From Bacillota bacterium (GTDB taxonomy: Bacteria > Bacillota > Clostridia > Ch29): DNA of 64,000 bases. The DNA lies in NCBI GenBank assembly GCA_013540605.1, contig JABVCK010000028.1, positions 1 through 64,000 of the forward strand. Direction: 5' to 3'. The notes under the pieces are model-generated. The model was given only the letters and a program-made list of their open reading frames with translations, made no database searches and had not been told where the DNA came from. Shown here piece by piece: positions 9,357 through 18,151 of this stretch. Within the stretch, counting starts at the first letter, position 1, and each line of letters starts with the position of its first letter. The position numbers were made by a program, and so were the translations under genes.

Positions 9357-10697
9357 TTAAAAGTTTGTATAAGGATATTCTTTGGGTATTTGCTTCATCT
9401 CGCCATTGTTAAAGACCAGTTTGTTAATACTATTTAAATAAGACCGAGATTCGCCAATATCCTTCTCAAAAGAGCCACTCCGCAGATAACCTGCATGTGC
9501 AATATCATTTCTTATTTCGCTTATCTCCTTAAATTTTTCGTTTAATTCTCTATATGATTCTTTTTTACTATATTGAAATTTATTGTTTATCAGTCTTTTA
9601 ATTTTATCTCGGTCATCTTTGCTTGTTCCTATCGTGCATCCGGCACCTTTATATATTTCAGCTATCCTGGTTACAATACACTCTGCCAAGCAGATGTATC
9701 CGCTGGAATATCTTTTGTTCTCAAAATACCACCTTGCAAGCTCAAATTGAAACTCGCTGTTTGAGTTTATACCCTTAAACCTTTTTATAAAACTACCCAA
9801 GTAAGGCATCAGATACTTAAAGACGCGAAACGAAGAAGTTTCACTGTTATTAATATAATACTCAAGGCTGTCGATCTCTCTTTTCAGGTCTGTTAGATAA
9901 TTTATATTTACAAGTTCCGAAATATTTTTAATCTTCGTCCTAATCCTGTCATCCTCAATCAAGTCTGCCATTAAATAACCATTTCCGTAGTTGATAAAGT
10001 TGTATACCCCTCTGGCCCATAAAGAAATATTAAATAGCGGGCTCAGATCAACAACGGGTGCATAACCAAACTCTCCGTTCGCTTCCAGCATGCCGTAATA
10101 TATTCCTGCCAGCTTTATTTCCTTTTCATAATTTAGGGTCTGTATGAAATCCATCATGAGATACATGAAGAGCGGTATTGAACGGAACGAATGGGTTATA
10201 TCGAGGTAAACTTCGTCACCGCGGTCCAGGTTGTTACCAATACTCATAAATATATCGAAATTATTCCACAATTCTCCTTCATCAATACCATAGCTTGTAA
10301 TATAGCAGCGTGAACCACCCAATGCATTTGGAGAAACATGTTTCAGGTAACTATCTATAACGCTATTTGTCATTTCTAAATGCTCTGTTTGTATTAACGA
10401 CTTTTTCGAATTAGAACTGCTCGACCTGTCTCCCAGACCGTACCAGTAGTCCATATCCTCATCCTGTCCACTTTCGTTAGCAAAGTACCTGTATACTTCT
10501 TCCCACATGGATTTTGCCGTGCCTATCAGGAATACCCTGTCCACATTAAGATGCGTGGCAAGGGCGGCTGCCACAAACGGAGTCCTGTACTCTTTCCCCT
10601 TTCCGCCACCCAAATCTAACCTGTACACTGCTTCGGGGTACCTTCTATCCTCTACTTTTTTACCTACTCCTAATGGAGAAATAAGCACTTTCGCCAT
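9357..10697 (-). CDS. csx1: CARF-HEPN ribonuclease of the Csx1/Csx2 (TM1812) family
   Basis: A cyclic-oligoadenylate-activated ribonuclease of the type III system. The N-terminal CARF domain begins KVLISPLGVG and contains the DxTHG-type motif YLDITHSFRSIP at about residue 163. The C-terminal HEPN domain has the catalytic R-x4-H signature in EIRNDIAHAGY (about R396 and H401). Both key features are intact, so RNase activity on activation by Cas10 product is expected. It lies 17 bases after csm5 with its own GGGGATG ribosome site, clearly in the csm operon. The exact cyclic oligoadenylate species it senses cannot be read from the sequence. Confidence 0.92.
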   Translation of the reverse strand: MAKVLISPLGVGKKVEDRRYPEAVYRLDLGGGKGKEYRTPFVAAALATHLNVDRVFLIGTAKSMWEEVYRYFANESGQDEDMDYWYGLGDRSSSSNSKKSLIQTEHLEMTNSVIDSYLKHVSPNALGGSRCYITSYGIDEGELWNNFDIFMSIGNNLDRGDEVYLDITHSFRSIPLFMYLMMDFIQTLNYEKEIKLAGIYYGMLEANGEFGYAPVVDLSPLFNISLWARGVYNFINYGNGYLMADLIEDDRIRTKIKNISELVNINYLTDLKREIDSLEYYINNSETSSFRVFKYLMPYLGSFIKRFKGINSNSEFQFELARWYFENKRYSSGYICLAECIVTRIAEIYKGAGCTIGTSKDDRDKIKRLINNKFQYSKKESYRELNEKFKEISEIRNDIAHAGYLRSGSFEKDIGESRSYLNSINKLVFNNGEMKQIPKEYPYTNF

Positions 10698-10714
10698 TTA
10701 CAGACATCCCCTTT

Positions 10715-11782
10715 TCATTCTTTAACGGTAACGGTTACCCAGCCCAAAACACTTTGGATTATGCCATTCCTTAACACTACCACCCTTGTGCTTGGAAATG
10801 GACTATAATTTCCATAACCTGCTGCACTTCTGATTTCCATCATCTGGCTAGGTGTAAATAGAGAAGCTATTGAATTGTCGTAGAAGGTTTTACCGGACCC
10901 CAGCCGCAGGACAGCACCCTCCCCTGTATCCTTTAACTGCAGCGCTTTGTTATATAGTCCTGTATAAAGGTTAATCAAAGCATCAAGCTTCTCGTGCTTT
11001 TTCTGGCATAGTTCGTCAATTTCCCTGTTTAGCTGTTCTGTGTAGAAGTTATTGACCTCGACTAATACCTCTTTTTCCCCGCCCTCATATAGATATTCGA
11101 ATCTATCCGCTAAAGAATGATATTTGGCTTTTGCCGTACAGGCAAGGTGAAATTCAAGAACAGTTCCTCCAGGTATTGCCTCTTTTATCACCGGAATTGT
11201 TGCTTTCCCGGTACTGATGTTTATCCTGCAAGTTTTCACAACCTCAATATTGTCATAGGGCAAAGGCAAGGTGTCCGATATATGAAGAAATTTAAGTACA
11301 TCTTTATCTATTGAACCAAACTCATCTTCTCCAACGTATGTTTTCTTGTCAGTAGTGGCTGTGCAGCCCTTATCAAGCAGATGTCTATAAAGTAGAGCAG
11401 TACGAAAGGCGCCTTTTATACTACTTCCGGGTACATATGGCCTATTGGACGTAGATATAGCTCTATGGATTTCTTCGTTTTTAAGCTCATCGCTAGCTCC
11501 TGTAATACGGCTTGAATAATCTTCAATATTAATCCCGTTTTCTGCTAAAAAGTCTTTAAGTTTATACTTATCCACTGTGTTTTTTTCTGTCTGAATATTG
11601 ACGATATTTATAAACCTATCCATTAATTCTTCTGCATTCTCTTTGCTATATATATAGCTTTGAAGTTTATTATGATCTATGTAATATACCCTGCCATTTT
11701 CGTATATATAGTCGCTATAAGGGGATAAAATCTCACCGTTTCCAATATGCAGTGGGGTCTCGGCATTCATTATCAACTTCAT
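10715..11782 (-). CDS. csm5: Type III-A Csm complex subunit Csm5
   Basis: Csm5 is the RAMP subunit that caps the 3' end of the crRNA in the Csm complex and takes part in crRNA maturation. The 355-residue protein begins AETPLHIGNGEILSPYSDYI, typical of Csm5, and contains the RAMP phrase YVPGSSIKGAFRTALLYR. The C-terminal glycine-rich segment VLRLGSGKTFYDNS is also typical. Its ATG directly follows the csm4 stop codon (TAGATG), indicating translational coupling. No obvious defects. Confidence 0.93.
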   Translation of the reverse strand: MKLIMNAETPLHIGNGEILSPYSDYIYENGRVYYIDHNKLQSYIYSKENAEELMDRFINIVNIQTEKNTVDKYKLKDFLAENGINIEDYSSRITGASDELKNEEIHRAISTSNRPYVPGSSIKGAFRTALLYRHLLDKGCTATTDKKTYVGEDEFGSIDKDVLKFLHISDTLPLPYDNIEVVKTCRINISTGKATIPVIKEAIPGGTVLEFHLACTAKAKYHSLADRFEYLYEGGEKEVLVEVNNFYTEQLNREIDELCQKKHEKLDALINLYTGLYNKALQLKDTGEGAVLRLGSGKTFYDNSIASLFTPSQMMEIRSAAGYGNYSPFPSTRVVVLRNGIIQSVLGWVTVTVKE

Positions 11783-12859
11783 CTATCTCCCACCCCCAAA
11801 CCCTATTAAGAACGACTTGCCGCAGAAATATATCCTGTGTTTGTCGAACCCTTGGGGTGTCAGTTCTATTATTTGACCAGAAACCGGCATATTAAAAATA
11901 CTCCCTTCCTTTAGTACCCTTATACTTCTTTTACGGAAGAGTTGTCGCCCTCCAGAAAAAATATATCCGTTCTTCTTATGTAATTCGTAGTTCATAATGC
12001 CGGCTGTTTCCTCTTGACCTGGGTAACAGGCAGAAAGGCTGACATAATATCTCCCATTATCTCGAAAATTATCAAACTGCTTTTCATCTGATTCCTCAAT
12101 ATGAGTAAAATATCCCATACCCATGCTCCTCATCCCGCCGATGCCCTCATCTGCCAAAAGACTTATTGAAGCCTTCAATTCTTTTGTCAAAGAACCATCA
12201 AACAGGAAATACATAAAAGGCTCAATTCTATAGCTATTAACTTCCGCGCGGCAGACTTCTAAATATTCTTGATAGTAAAAAACATTAGATTTATTACTAT
12301 TTCTGTTTATTGCAACCCGTGGCCGGGAGTTTTGTTTTATAAATTTTAACCCTTCTAGTTCTTCTACATTTACATCCAAGCCATGTAATTCCTCCTTCAT
12401 ATAGCCAAACTTGACATCTATTGTTGGAAGCCCCAACAGGTCAAAGGCAAAATTCCTTTTATCTTCATCCCATGAAGCCAGAAGTCTATCAAACGCGCCA
12501 GCAGATATGTACTCAATCCTCTTAATGCGTTTGGCCGCCCATATTTCGCTGCCTTCCATATTATTGAGGGAAATGCCACAAATCGGTTTAGGCAAAAAGT
12601 ATAAAGTTTTTTTCAGCTCCCCTGTGTCTCTTTCAATAATGTCTAATCCGTAATATATAGACGTAAACTTAGCTTCACCATTTTCGAAAATTGAGACAGT
12701 GTTATCCACAACATCACTTCCATATAACAATACCATATTGTTTATTAAGGCTGAAAACAACTGGTCCGATGAAAAATGGTCCGCTAGCTCATCCCGGCTA
12801 TCCCCAAAATGATACTTTCCCCTATCATTAATAAACAGCTTAAATGTTTTCATATCCAT
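11783..12859 (-). CDS. csm4: Type III-A Csm complex subunit Csm4
   Basis: Csm4 is the Cas5-like subunit that holds the crRNA 5' handle and contacts Cas10. The opening FKLFINDRGKYHFGDS, followed by HFSSDQLFSALINN, is typical of Csm4, and GIGGMRSMGMGYF is the expected RAMP glycine loop. The start is ambiguous: ATG codons occur at 12859 and 12853 and a TTG at 12868. All of them overlap the end of csm3, whose stop is at 12840-12842. The overlap implies coupled translation. At about 360 residues it is slightly longer than many Csm4 proteins. Confidence 0.92.
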   Translation of the reverse strand: MDMKTFKLFINDRGKYHFGDSRDELADHFSSDQLFSALINNMVLLYGSDVVDNTVSIFENGEAKFTSIYYGLDIIERDTGELKKTLYFLPKPICGISLNNMEGSEIWAAKRIKRIEYISAGAFDRLLASWDEDKRNFAFDLLGLPTIDVKFGYMKEELHGLDVNVEELEGLKFIKQNSRPRVAINRNSNKSNVFYYQEYLEVCRAEVNSYRIEPFMYFLFDGSLTKELKASISLLADEGIGGMRSMGMGYFTHIEESDEKQFDNFRDNGRYYVSLSACYPGQEETAGIMNYELHKKNGYIFSGGRQLFRKRSIRVLKEGSIFNMPVSGQIIELTPQGFDKHRIYFCGKSFLIGFGGGR

Positions 12860-13607
12860 CAATTCCAATCAGCTCAGAAATTTTTTGTTTTATCTGGCTA
12901 AAGCTAAGCCTGTCCAAGGTACCGTTGTAAACCTCCCTATCCTTGTTGTCACTCTCATAATCTTCAGTAGTCTTTATACTTATGCTTAAATCGTCGAATT
13001 TTATTCTTCCATACCCCCTTGAACCATTCCCTCCAAGATAATCATCCTCAAGCAGCCGCAGTGCCACAATAACATCTCCAAACCGTTCAATATCCTCGTT
13101 CTGAAGTATGTTAAATACAAGGTACAAATCAAATCTGGCACCGGCCGGAACCCTTTCCTGTTGTCTTGGATGGTCTGCCTTTGAGATTTTCCTGTCTATT
13201 ACATTCTCCCATTTGCTCTCGGTATAAGTAAGTTCAAGCTCAGCAAACATACCTTTCTTTTCTTCCATATCTTTTTTTGTTTCCCCATCAAGCATAGCAT
13301 CTCGGACATAAACTCTTGTTGGCCCCACCCTTAATTCTTCGTCTTCATTCCCCGCGCCTTTTCCAAAAATTGCGCATATATTGCAGTTGCCGCAGTTGCA
13401 TACCCTGTCTTTGCCTTTTTTCTTCTCTAACAAGCTCCGCATTTTACCTTTCAATGACGACCCCGGGATAAATGGTACCCCTTCGGAATCCTTTATTACG
13501 TTATTATCTATACCACCTATCACAACGTCAGTTTTTGAACCTCCTATTGCCAATCCCGTGATAACTTTAATCTTCCCTTTTATGAAAAGCTTAGCTACTA
13601 GTTTCAT
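12840..13607 (-). CDS. csm3: Type III-A Csm complex backbone RNase Csm3
   Basis: Csm3 forms the backbone and cleaves target RNA at 6-nt intervals. The 255-residue protein shows IGGIDNNVIKD, whose Asp (residue 34) matches the family's catalytic Asp, then FIPGSSLKGKMRSLLE and a four-cysteine cluster CNCGNCNIC that probably binds zinc. The C-terminal glycine loop LGGNGSRGYGRIKF is intact. The ATG lies about 12 bases from AAGGAG, a little far. Target RNA cleavage should be functional. Confidence 0.95.
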   Translation of the reverse strand: MKLVAKLFIKGKIKVITGLAIGGSKTDVVIGGIDNNVIKDSEGVPFIPGSSLKGKMRSLLEKKKGKDRVCNCGNCNICAIFGKGAGNEDEELRVGPTRVYVRDAMLDGETKKDMEEKKGMFAELELTYTESKWENVIDRKISKADHPRQQERVPAGARFDLYLVFNILQNEDIERFGDVIVALRLLEDDYLGGNGSRGYGRIKFDDLSISIKTTEDYESDNKDREVYNGTLDRLSFSQIKQKISELIGIDGYENI

Positions 13608-13633
13608 GTATAACCATGACTCCTTTCTATAAA

Positions 13634-14206
13634 TTATTCGTCATTACCAACGAATTTTCGGTAAGCCACTATAGCTTCCATGAACTTTTTGAAATTATCC
13701 ATCTGATCTTCGCTCTCAGGCACCATTTCTCTAACTAGATGGTCCAATATGTCCATGAACTCTTTCAGCTCTAACTTCTTTTCATTTCTTCCGGCAGTGT
13801 AGGCAAACTGTGGCCTTAGCATTTTAAGCTCTTTCGCATTTTTAGCATTCATCACCCTCGAATAAACCTTTCTAATCATTGAAGTTGTAACCTTACCGTA
13901 TCTCAGTTTTTCTGCATATTTTCTGGCATTATCGCAAAATTCATCATAATCAATTTCTTTCAGCCTGAGGACATTTTCTTTAAAATATGTGACTATTTCG
14001 TCTTCTTCTATTTTTACATCTACAGCGTGGGGTCCCCTTCTATCCTGAACCACCCTAAATATAACCCTGTCTCCCTTCCGTGGAGCACTGCCGCTAAAGC
14101 TGTCCGTGCCCATATGAATCTTTGAATCCTCGCCATCTTTTTTGATACGTCCATAGCCTTTTTTATCGTCATAAAACTCAACTGTACCTATGAATTGTTT
14201 AGACAT
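13634..14206 (-). CDS. csm2: Csm2 with N-terminal cold-shock domain fusion
   Basis: Csm2 is the small helical subunit of the Csm complex and is usually about 120-150 residues. This one has 190. Residues 5-66 look like a cold-shock domain: GTVEFYDDKKGYGRIKK (RNP1-like KGYGRI), SKIHMG at the RNP2 position, then RKGDRVIFRVVQDRRGPHA. Residues 68-190 are Csm2: ENVLRLKEIDYDEFCDNARKYA, TTSMIRKVYSRV, LRPQFAYTAGR and a last helix ending AIVAYRKFVG. The chain is continuous and the only good ribosome site (GGAGG) precedes the cold-shock part, so this is a genuine fusion rather than two genes. An added RNA/ssDNA-binding module in the complex is inferred. Confidence 0.9.
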   Translation of the reverse strand: MSKQFIGTVEFYDDKKGYGRIKKDGEDSKIHMGTDSFSGSAPRKGDRVIFRVVQDRRGPHAVDVKIEEDEIVTYFKENVLRLKEIDYDEFCDNARKYAEKLRYGKVTTSMIRKVYSRVMNAKNAKELKMLRPQFAYTAGRNEKKLELKEFMDILDHLVREMVPESEDQMDNFKKFMEAIVAYRKFVGNDE

Positions 14207-14209
14207 ACG

Positions 14210-16597
14210 TTAATCCTCCTCCCGGAATTTTCTGGTGGACAATTCAGCCCAGCGAATTGCAGCGGGTATAATCATTATGTTACTTATTTCACTGCATTCA
14301 GCTTTATTCATAAGGTTGTGAATTACTATCTTCCTATACTCCTCAATAAGCTTTTCTGCATAGTTTTTCTTATTCTTTACATCATCGGCCTTAACATCCC
14401 TCAAGTAATACGCAAGTCTCCAGAATCTAATGCTGTCAAATTTACCTTTGGTCGAATCCTTTAATATACGCTTGAAGCCTAAGGTACTCTTACTAACCTT
14501 ATAAAGAAGGCCCCTGCCATACCCCCCATCTGTCATCATTCTTTCCAACAGATTCTTTATTCTCTCAATGTACTTGAACTCTTCCCAATTAAATACCTCT
14601 CCTAAGAACGAAACTTTATTCTTTACCGGCATACCACTGTCCAGCATCTCTGAGCGCTTAGCGTCTTCAAGAGCTTCTTCTGTAATGCTGGCAGCCCGTG
14701 TAAGCGGATAGTGCGGTTTGAAGATGCCTATTCCGGCTGAAAATGTTAATTTACTGTTGTGACAGGTGTACTCCCTGAATTTTTCATAGAATTTTCCAGC
14801 AAACTCGAAGATCGCATCCCATCCTCCTAATACGAAAGTATCATCGCCACCAGAGAACACTACATAAAGCTGATTATTCCAGTGGTTTTCGACGATAATC
14901 TTATTTATGTATCCTTCAAAATAAAGGCTGAGCATTCTGCTCAATGCAGTGATTCTTGAAATGGATTTATTGTTCGGGAAACCCAAGGCAAAAATGGCTC
15001 CCAGATTATCCACATCAAGCTTTAGAAATCCCAGTTTCTTGTCTCCTATTCCATCCTTAACACTGGTACTGGACAGCTCATCAAAGGTTGTGATTTCACC
15101 ATTTGCATTAACAGGGAGGTTATAAGCCCCAAACTTAAAGCCATCACACCCTTCCTGGATAAAACTAGTAGAATTCAACATATACCATAGGGAATCGCTA
15201 TTATCATACTCCGGTCTGTAAGTTAAAAATTCTACCCTGTAACCAAACATAGCCAGCACATCATTATATGAATTAACGGCAGACGTGGTCAAATGTTGGG
15301 TTGGTACAAACCGGCAGTACATGGCATCTCTGAGCTGACTAGTGAGATCGATGAAACTGGCGCAGAGCGAACATATCTCAATCTCTCCATTATGGATTTC
15401 CAGTTTTCTTCGGCCACTTCCCGTTCCACAAACCTTGCAGATACCCTTTTCTCCTTCTCCTTTATCCAGAGGACCGAAGATTTTCTTATAATTTTCTGCA
15501 AGCCCCAGTTCACTCCATTTTTTCTGTTTGAGATCATTCACCTTTTTCTTAACGCTGTCCCAAAGATCTGAAAAGTTATCAAAATTCTTTGGCGATAAGA
15601 AAACACTTCCAAGGGCTAGATAGATGTCCCCTTCATGAACATTTAGGAGGGTACTTAAAATTTCTTTTTTTGCCTTTTCAAGCTCCGCTACTTTACACGC
15701 AGGCGCCAACAGATAAAAATTCCCTCCGCCACAATATAGTAGATTGGCCTTCTTTAAGTCCAGTGCGTCAAGAAGATAGTGGGCTATTGTTTCAGCCAAA
15801 ATACTGAGGTAGACTGAACGCCCTTTCAGACTCTTGGCAGCTCCTTTTGAAGGTATATTAAATATGAATTCTTGTATCCCGGACATATCGCCCTTAATCA
15901 ACATAAACTGTTCTTTATCGCTTTTAGTCTTTCGCTCAAGATCATTGGCAGAAAGTTGACCTTTCTGATACTGGTCATAAAGACACAATGCGATAGCAGC
16001 AGTTGTCTTAGAATGGTCAAACAAGGAAATGTCTGGAATATGGTGCCATGTTTGAGCAGGTACGCTCCATAAATATTTCTCCAGTAGATAATATAGCTGT
16101 GTCTCATTATTTGTTTTGCCAAGTTCGTCCAGAAAGCCATCCACAGCCTTCTTATATGCTGCTTCATTAACAACAGTATGGCTTCGAGGGAAAATATTGT
16201 TTAGAGCCAGAGGTTTTAGTTCGTAACTATACACATTGTTTGTATTTTGAGAGAATAATAAAGAAAATATAGATTGAAGTGGAGTACGGTTATATTTGTC
16301 AGAATTGGTTTCATCCTTCTCTCGCTCAGATGACGAAAGCCAATCTGCCAGCTGGATAATCCTTTGCCAGTCGTTAGTAGGTTGATGATGATATAATACA
16401 GCATCTGTTACTTTATCTGAATATTTTTCAAATAAGGGGTGTTCTTTTCTAAGTGTGGATAACAGTTGAGCTGAATATGCCGGATGCCCTTTCTCAACTT
16501 TTTTCAGATTATCATCTACCTTAAGACTCTTAGCCCTTTCAATAAATTTCCCAATATCATGAAGAAGAGCTGCCATATATATCTCATCTCGTCTCAA
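14210..16597 (-). CDS. cas10: Type III-A Cas10/Csm1: HD nuclease and cyclic oligoadenylate synthase
   Basis: The large subunit of the Csm complex. On target RNA binding it cuts ssDNA and makes cyclic oligoadenylates. The N-terminal HD domain has ALLHDIGKFIER (His13-Asp14). A zinc-ribbon region has CKVCGTGSG and, after a spacer, CSLCASF. The palm domain carries intact FSGGDDTFVLGG (GGDD at residues 583-586), so cyclase activity is expected, matching the CARF effector Csx1 in the same operon. The start is TTG at 16597 behind GGGTGAT; an internal ATG seven codons later is the alternative. It is the first gene of the type III operon and ends just before csm2. Confidence 0.95.
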   Translation of the reverse strand: MRRDEIYMAALLHDIGKFIERAKSLKVDDNLKKVEKGHPAYSAQLLSTLRKEHPLFEKYSDKVTDAVLYHHQPTNDWQRIIQLADWLSSSEREKDETNSDKYNRTPLQSIFSLLFSQNTNNVYSYELKPLALNNIFPRSHTVVNEAAYKKAVDGFLDELGKTNNETQLYYLLEKYLWSVPAQTWHHIPDISLFDHSKTTAAIALCLYDQYQKGQLSANDLERKTKSDKEQFMLIKGDMSGIQEFIFNIPSKGAAKSLKGRSVYLSILAETIAHYLLDALDLKKANLLYCGGGNFYLLAPACKVAELEKAKKEILSTLLNVHEGDIYLALGSVFLSPKNFDNFSDLWDSVKKKVNDLKQKKWSELGLAENYKKIFGPLDKGEGEKGICKVCGTGSGRRKLEIHNGEIEICSLCASFIDLTSQLRDAMYCRFVPTQHLTTSAVNSYNDVLAMFGYRVEFLTYRPEYDNSDSLWYMLNSTSFIQEGCDGFKFGAYNLPVNANGEITTFDELSSTSVKDGIGDKKLGFLKLDVDNLGAIFALGFPNNKSISRITALSRMLSLYFEGYINKIIVENHWNNQLYVVFSGGDDTFVLGGWDAIFEFAGKFYEKFREYTCHNSKLTFSAGIGIFKPHYPLTRAASITEEALEDAKRSEMLDSGMPVKNKVSFLGEVFNWEEFKYIERIKNLLERMMTDGGYGRGLLYKVSKSTLGFKRILKDSTKGKFDSIRFWRLAYYLRDVKADDVKNKKNYAEKLIEEYRKIVIHNLMNKAECSEISNIMIIPAAIRWAELSTRKFREED

Positions 16598-17020
16598 GTT
16601 TCTATATCACCCTTTCTTTGCCATTTTATATATTATTTCTACAATATGGCTATTTTCCCTTCATAGTGTCTAAAAAGTTATATATGGTTCTTCCTATATA
16701 CCAATTATTTCTACATCAGCGGGTATAACGTTACCAACTAAATACAATTCTAATTTCAATCCCTCATAGGCACGTTAAAATCTTTTACACGGTCTGACTT
16801 TTTATAATTCTTTTTATAATTCTTCATTGAACGGGTTTCATCAAATATTTAATCAGAATTTTTGGCTGACTTGCGTATGTAGTTATGTTTATGTCTTTAT
16901 CAAGTTTCTCTGTGGCTTTATTGACTTTTAAGCTACCTAAGTTTCGTACAAACAGATCAACTATAATTGGTCAATTAAGGAAACACAACTGAATATAATT
17001 CGGCTGTAACAGTGCTTCTG
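16598..17020. other. AT-rich promoter region before the type III operon
   Basis: About 420 bases with no credible gene. It should hold the promoter of the leftward csm operon. It contains the solitary CRISPR-like repeat at 16753-16782 and, just to its right, two tandem copies of an AATTCTTTTTAT-like unit (about 16801-16822). The far right part is probably the end of the transposon remnant that follows. Confidence 0.5.
16753..16782 (-). CRISPR. Solitary divergent CRISPR repeat
   Basis: Thirty bases match the array repeat at 25 of 30 positions and in the same orientation as the array. On the minus strand it reads GATTTTAACGTGCC then TATGAGGGATTGAAAT, so its last eight bases differ from the array handle ATTGAAAC only at the final position. 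It lies about 150 bases upstream of the cas10 start. No second repeat is visible on either side. It may be a cas-regulating mini-CRISPR of the CreR kind, or an old trailer-end repeat cut off from the array by the insertion sequences. Confidence 0.7.
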
Positions 17021-17278
17021 TCAGCAGTTCTGCCAGTTTACTAATGGGTGGAATGATACCTTAATACCCATAATGGTTCTTTCCACAAACCCTGTAATTC
17101 TGGAGCACTTTTTAACCAAAGTTTTTACCCCGACATCCTCAAGCTCAGTACCATGGAGTTTAATAGCCTTAAACCAGGTGATTAGGTTGTGGGTCATAAA
17201 CACCATCCATAGGAAGGTATAGATGCCGTAGAATTTACGGGTTCTAAGATTCTTAATACCATACGTATCTTTGGCCAT
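17021..17278 (-). pseudogene. C-terminal fragment of a DDE transposase
   Basis: An open frame of 85 codons whose translation (IKNLRTRKFYGIYTFLWM, then LITWFKAIKLHGTELEDVG and TLVKKCSRITGFVERTI) resembles the C-terminal end of IS1380/IS4-type DDE transposases, by general recollection only. The frame continues upstream for a few codons and then breaks about 25 bases from the left end of the IS1634-type element, so that insertion probably truncated it. No catalytic residues remain. Exact family not certain. Confidence 0.55.
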
Positions 17279-18151
17279 TTTAAACCTAAATTCCCGGTAA
17301 AATTATAACTATGTTTCCAGATTAATCCCCAAGCTTTCCAAAATATGACTCTGCGGTTTGGTAACCTCCGTAAGGATATGCCCGTACTTGCCTGAATAAC
17401 GGACTTTAGTCAGCGTCTCCATTTCCAAAAGGAGCTCGCGAGTCGTATATTTATCGATGAGCCCGGTGTCTCGCATCTTTTTACGCAGAGCACTTATGAA
17501 GATAAGCGCAATAAACTGGACAAAGAGCCTACCGTCCATGGATGCCGCACTATGGATGCGAAGTCGTTTCATGTCCAACTGGTTTTTTAGATCATCAAAG
17601 CATTTCTCGACGGTGTCTTTATTACGGTACACCCTGAGGGCTTCTACAGGGTCCTTGATATCATTGGTCAATAAGGCGTAGAAGCCAGCATACTGGTTGC
17701 GATATTTCTGGATGGTTTCGTTGTTAAAGAACACTTTACGACCTCGTACAGGTGTCTCTTTAATAACAAAGAAGGTTTTGTAGGCATCTTCATGATTACT
17801 AACCATTTGACCGCTTTCTAGTTCTTCTTTGTACGTCAGTAGTTCTTCAGTAAAACTATCTATAGCCTCTGCTGCAGCATGGGCATTGTAGTACAGATGC
17901 ACATAACAGCGTCTACGCTCTTTTCCCCAAGGATACAGCTTTGTGTGAACATATAAAATCTCACCATCCAGCTTCCGGTAACTTTCCGGATTCTGGATAG
18001 TGTCCCGGGTCTCATCAATGATATGTTGAACCCACTTAAGTCGGTTAGGAACTGCAAGGATAAATTTGTCCTTTGCTGCCAACAGTTCATCCACATTTTT
18101 TTGGCTGTAAAAACCTTTGTCCATCACCAGATGTAGCTTGGGCAGCTCTAG

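Noticed and set aside
16835-16854. A possible second degenerate CRISPR repeat (GTTTCATC...TTTAATC) near the solitary one
   Set aside because: Only the two ends resemble the repeat and it is too short; not better than chance in AT-rich DNA.
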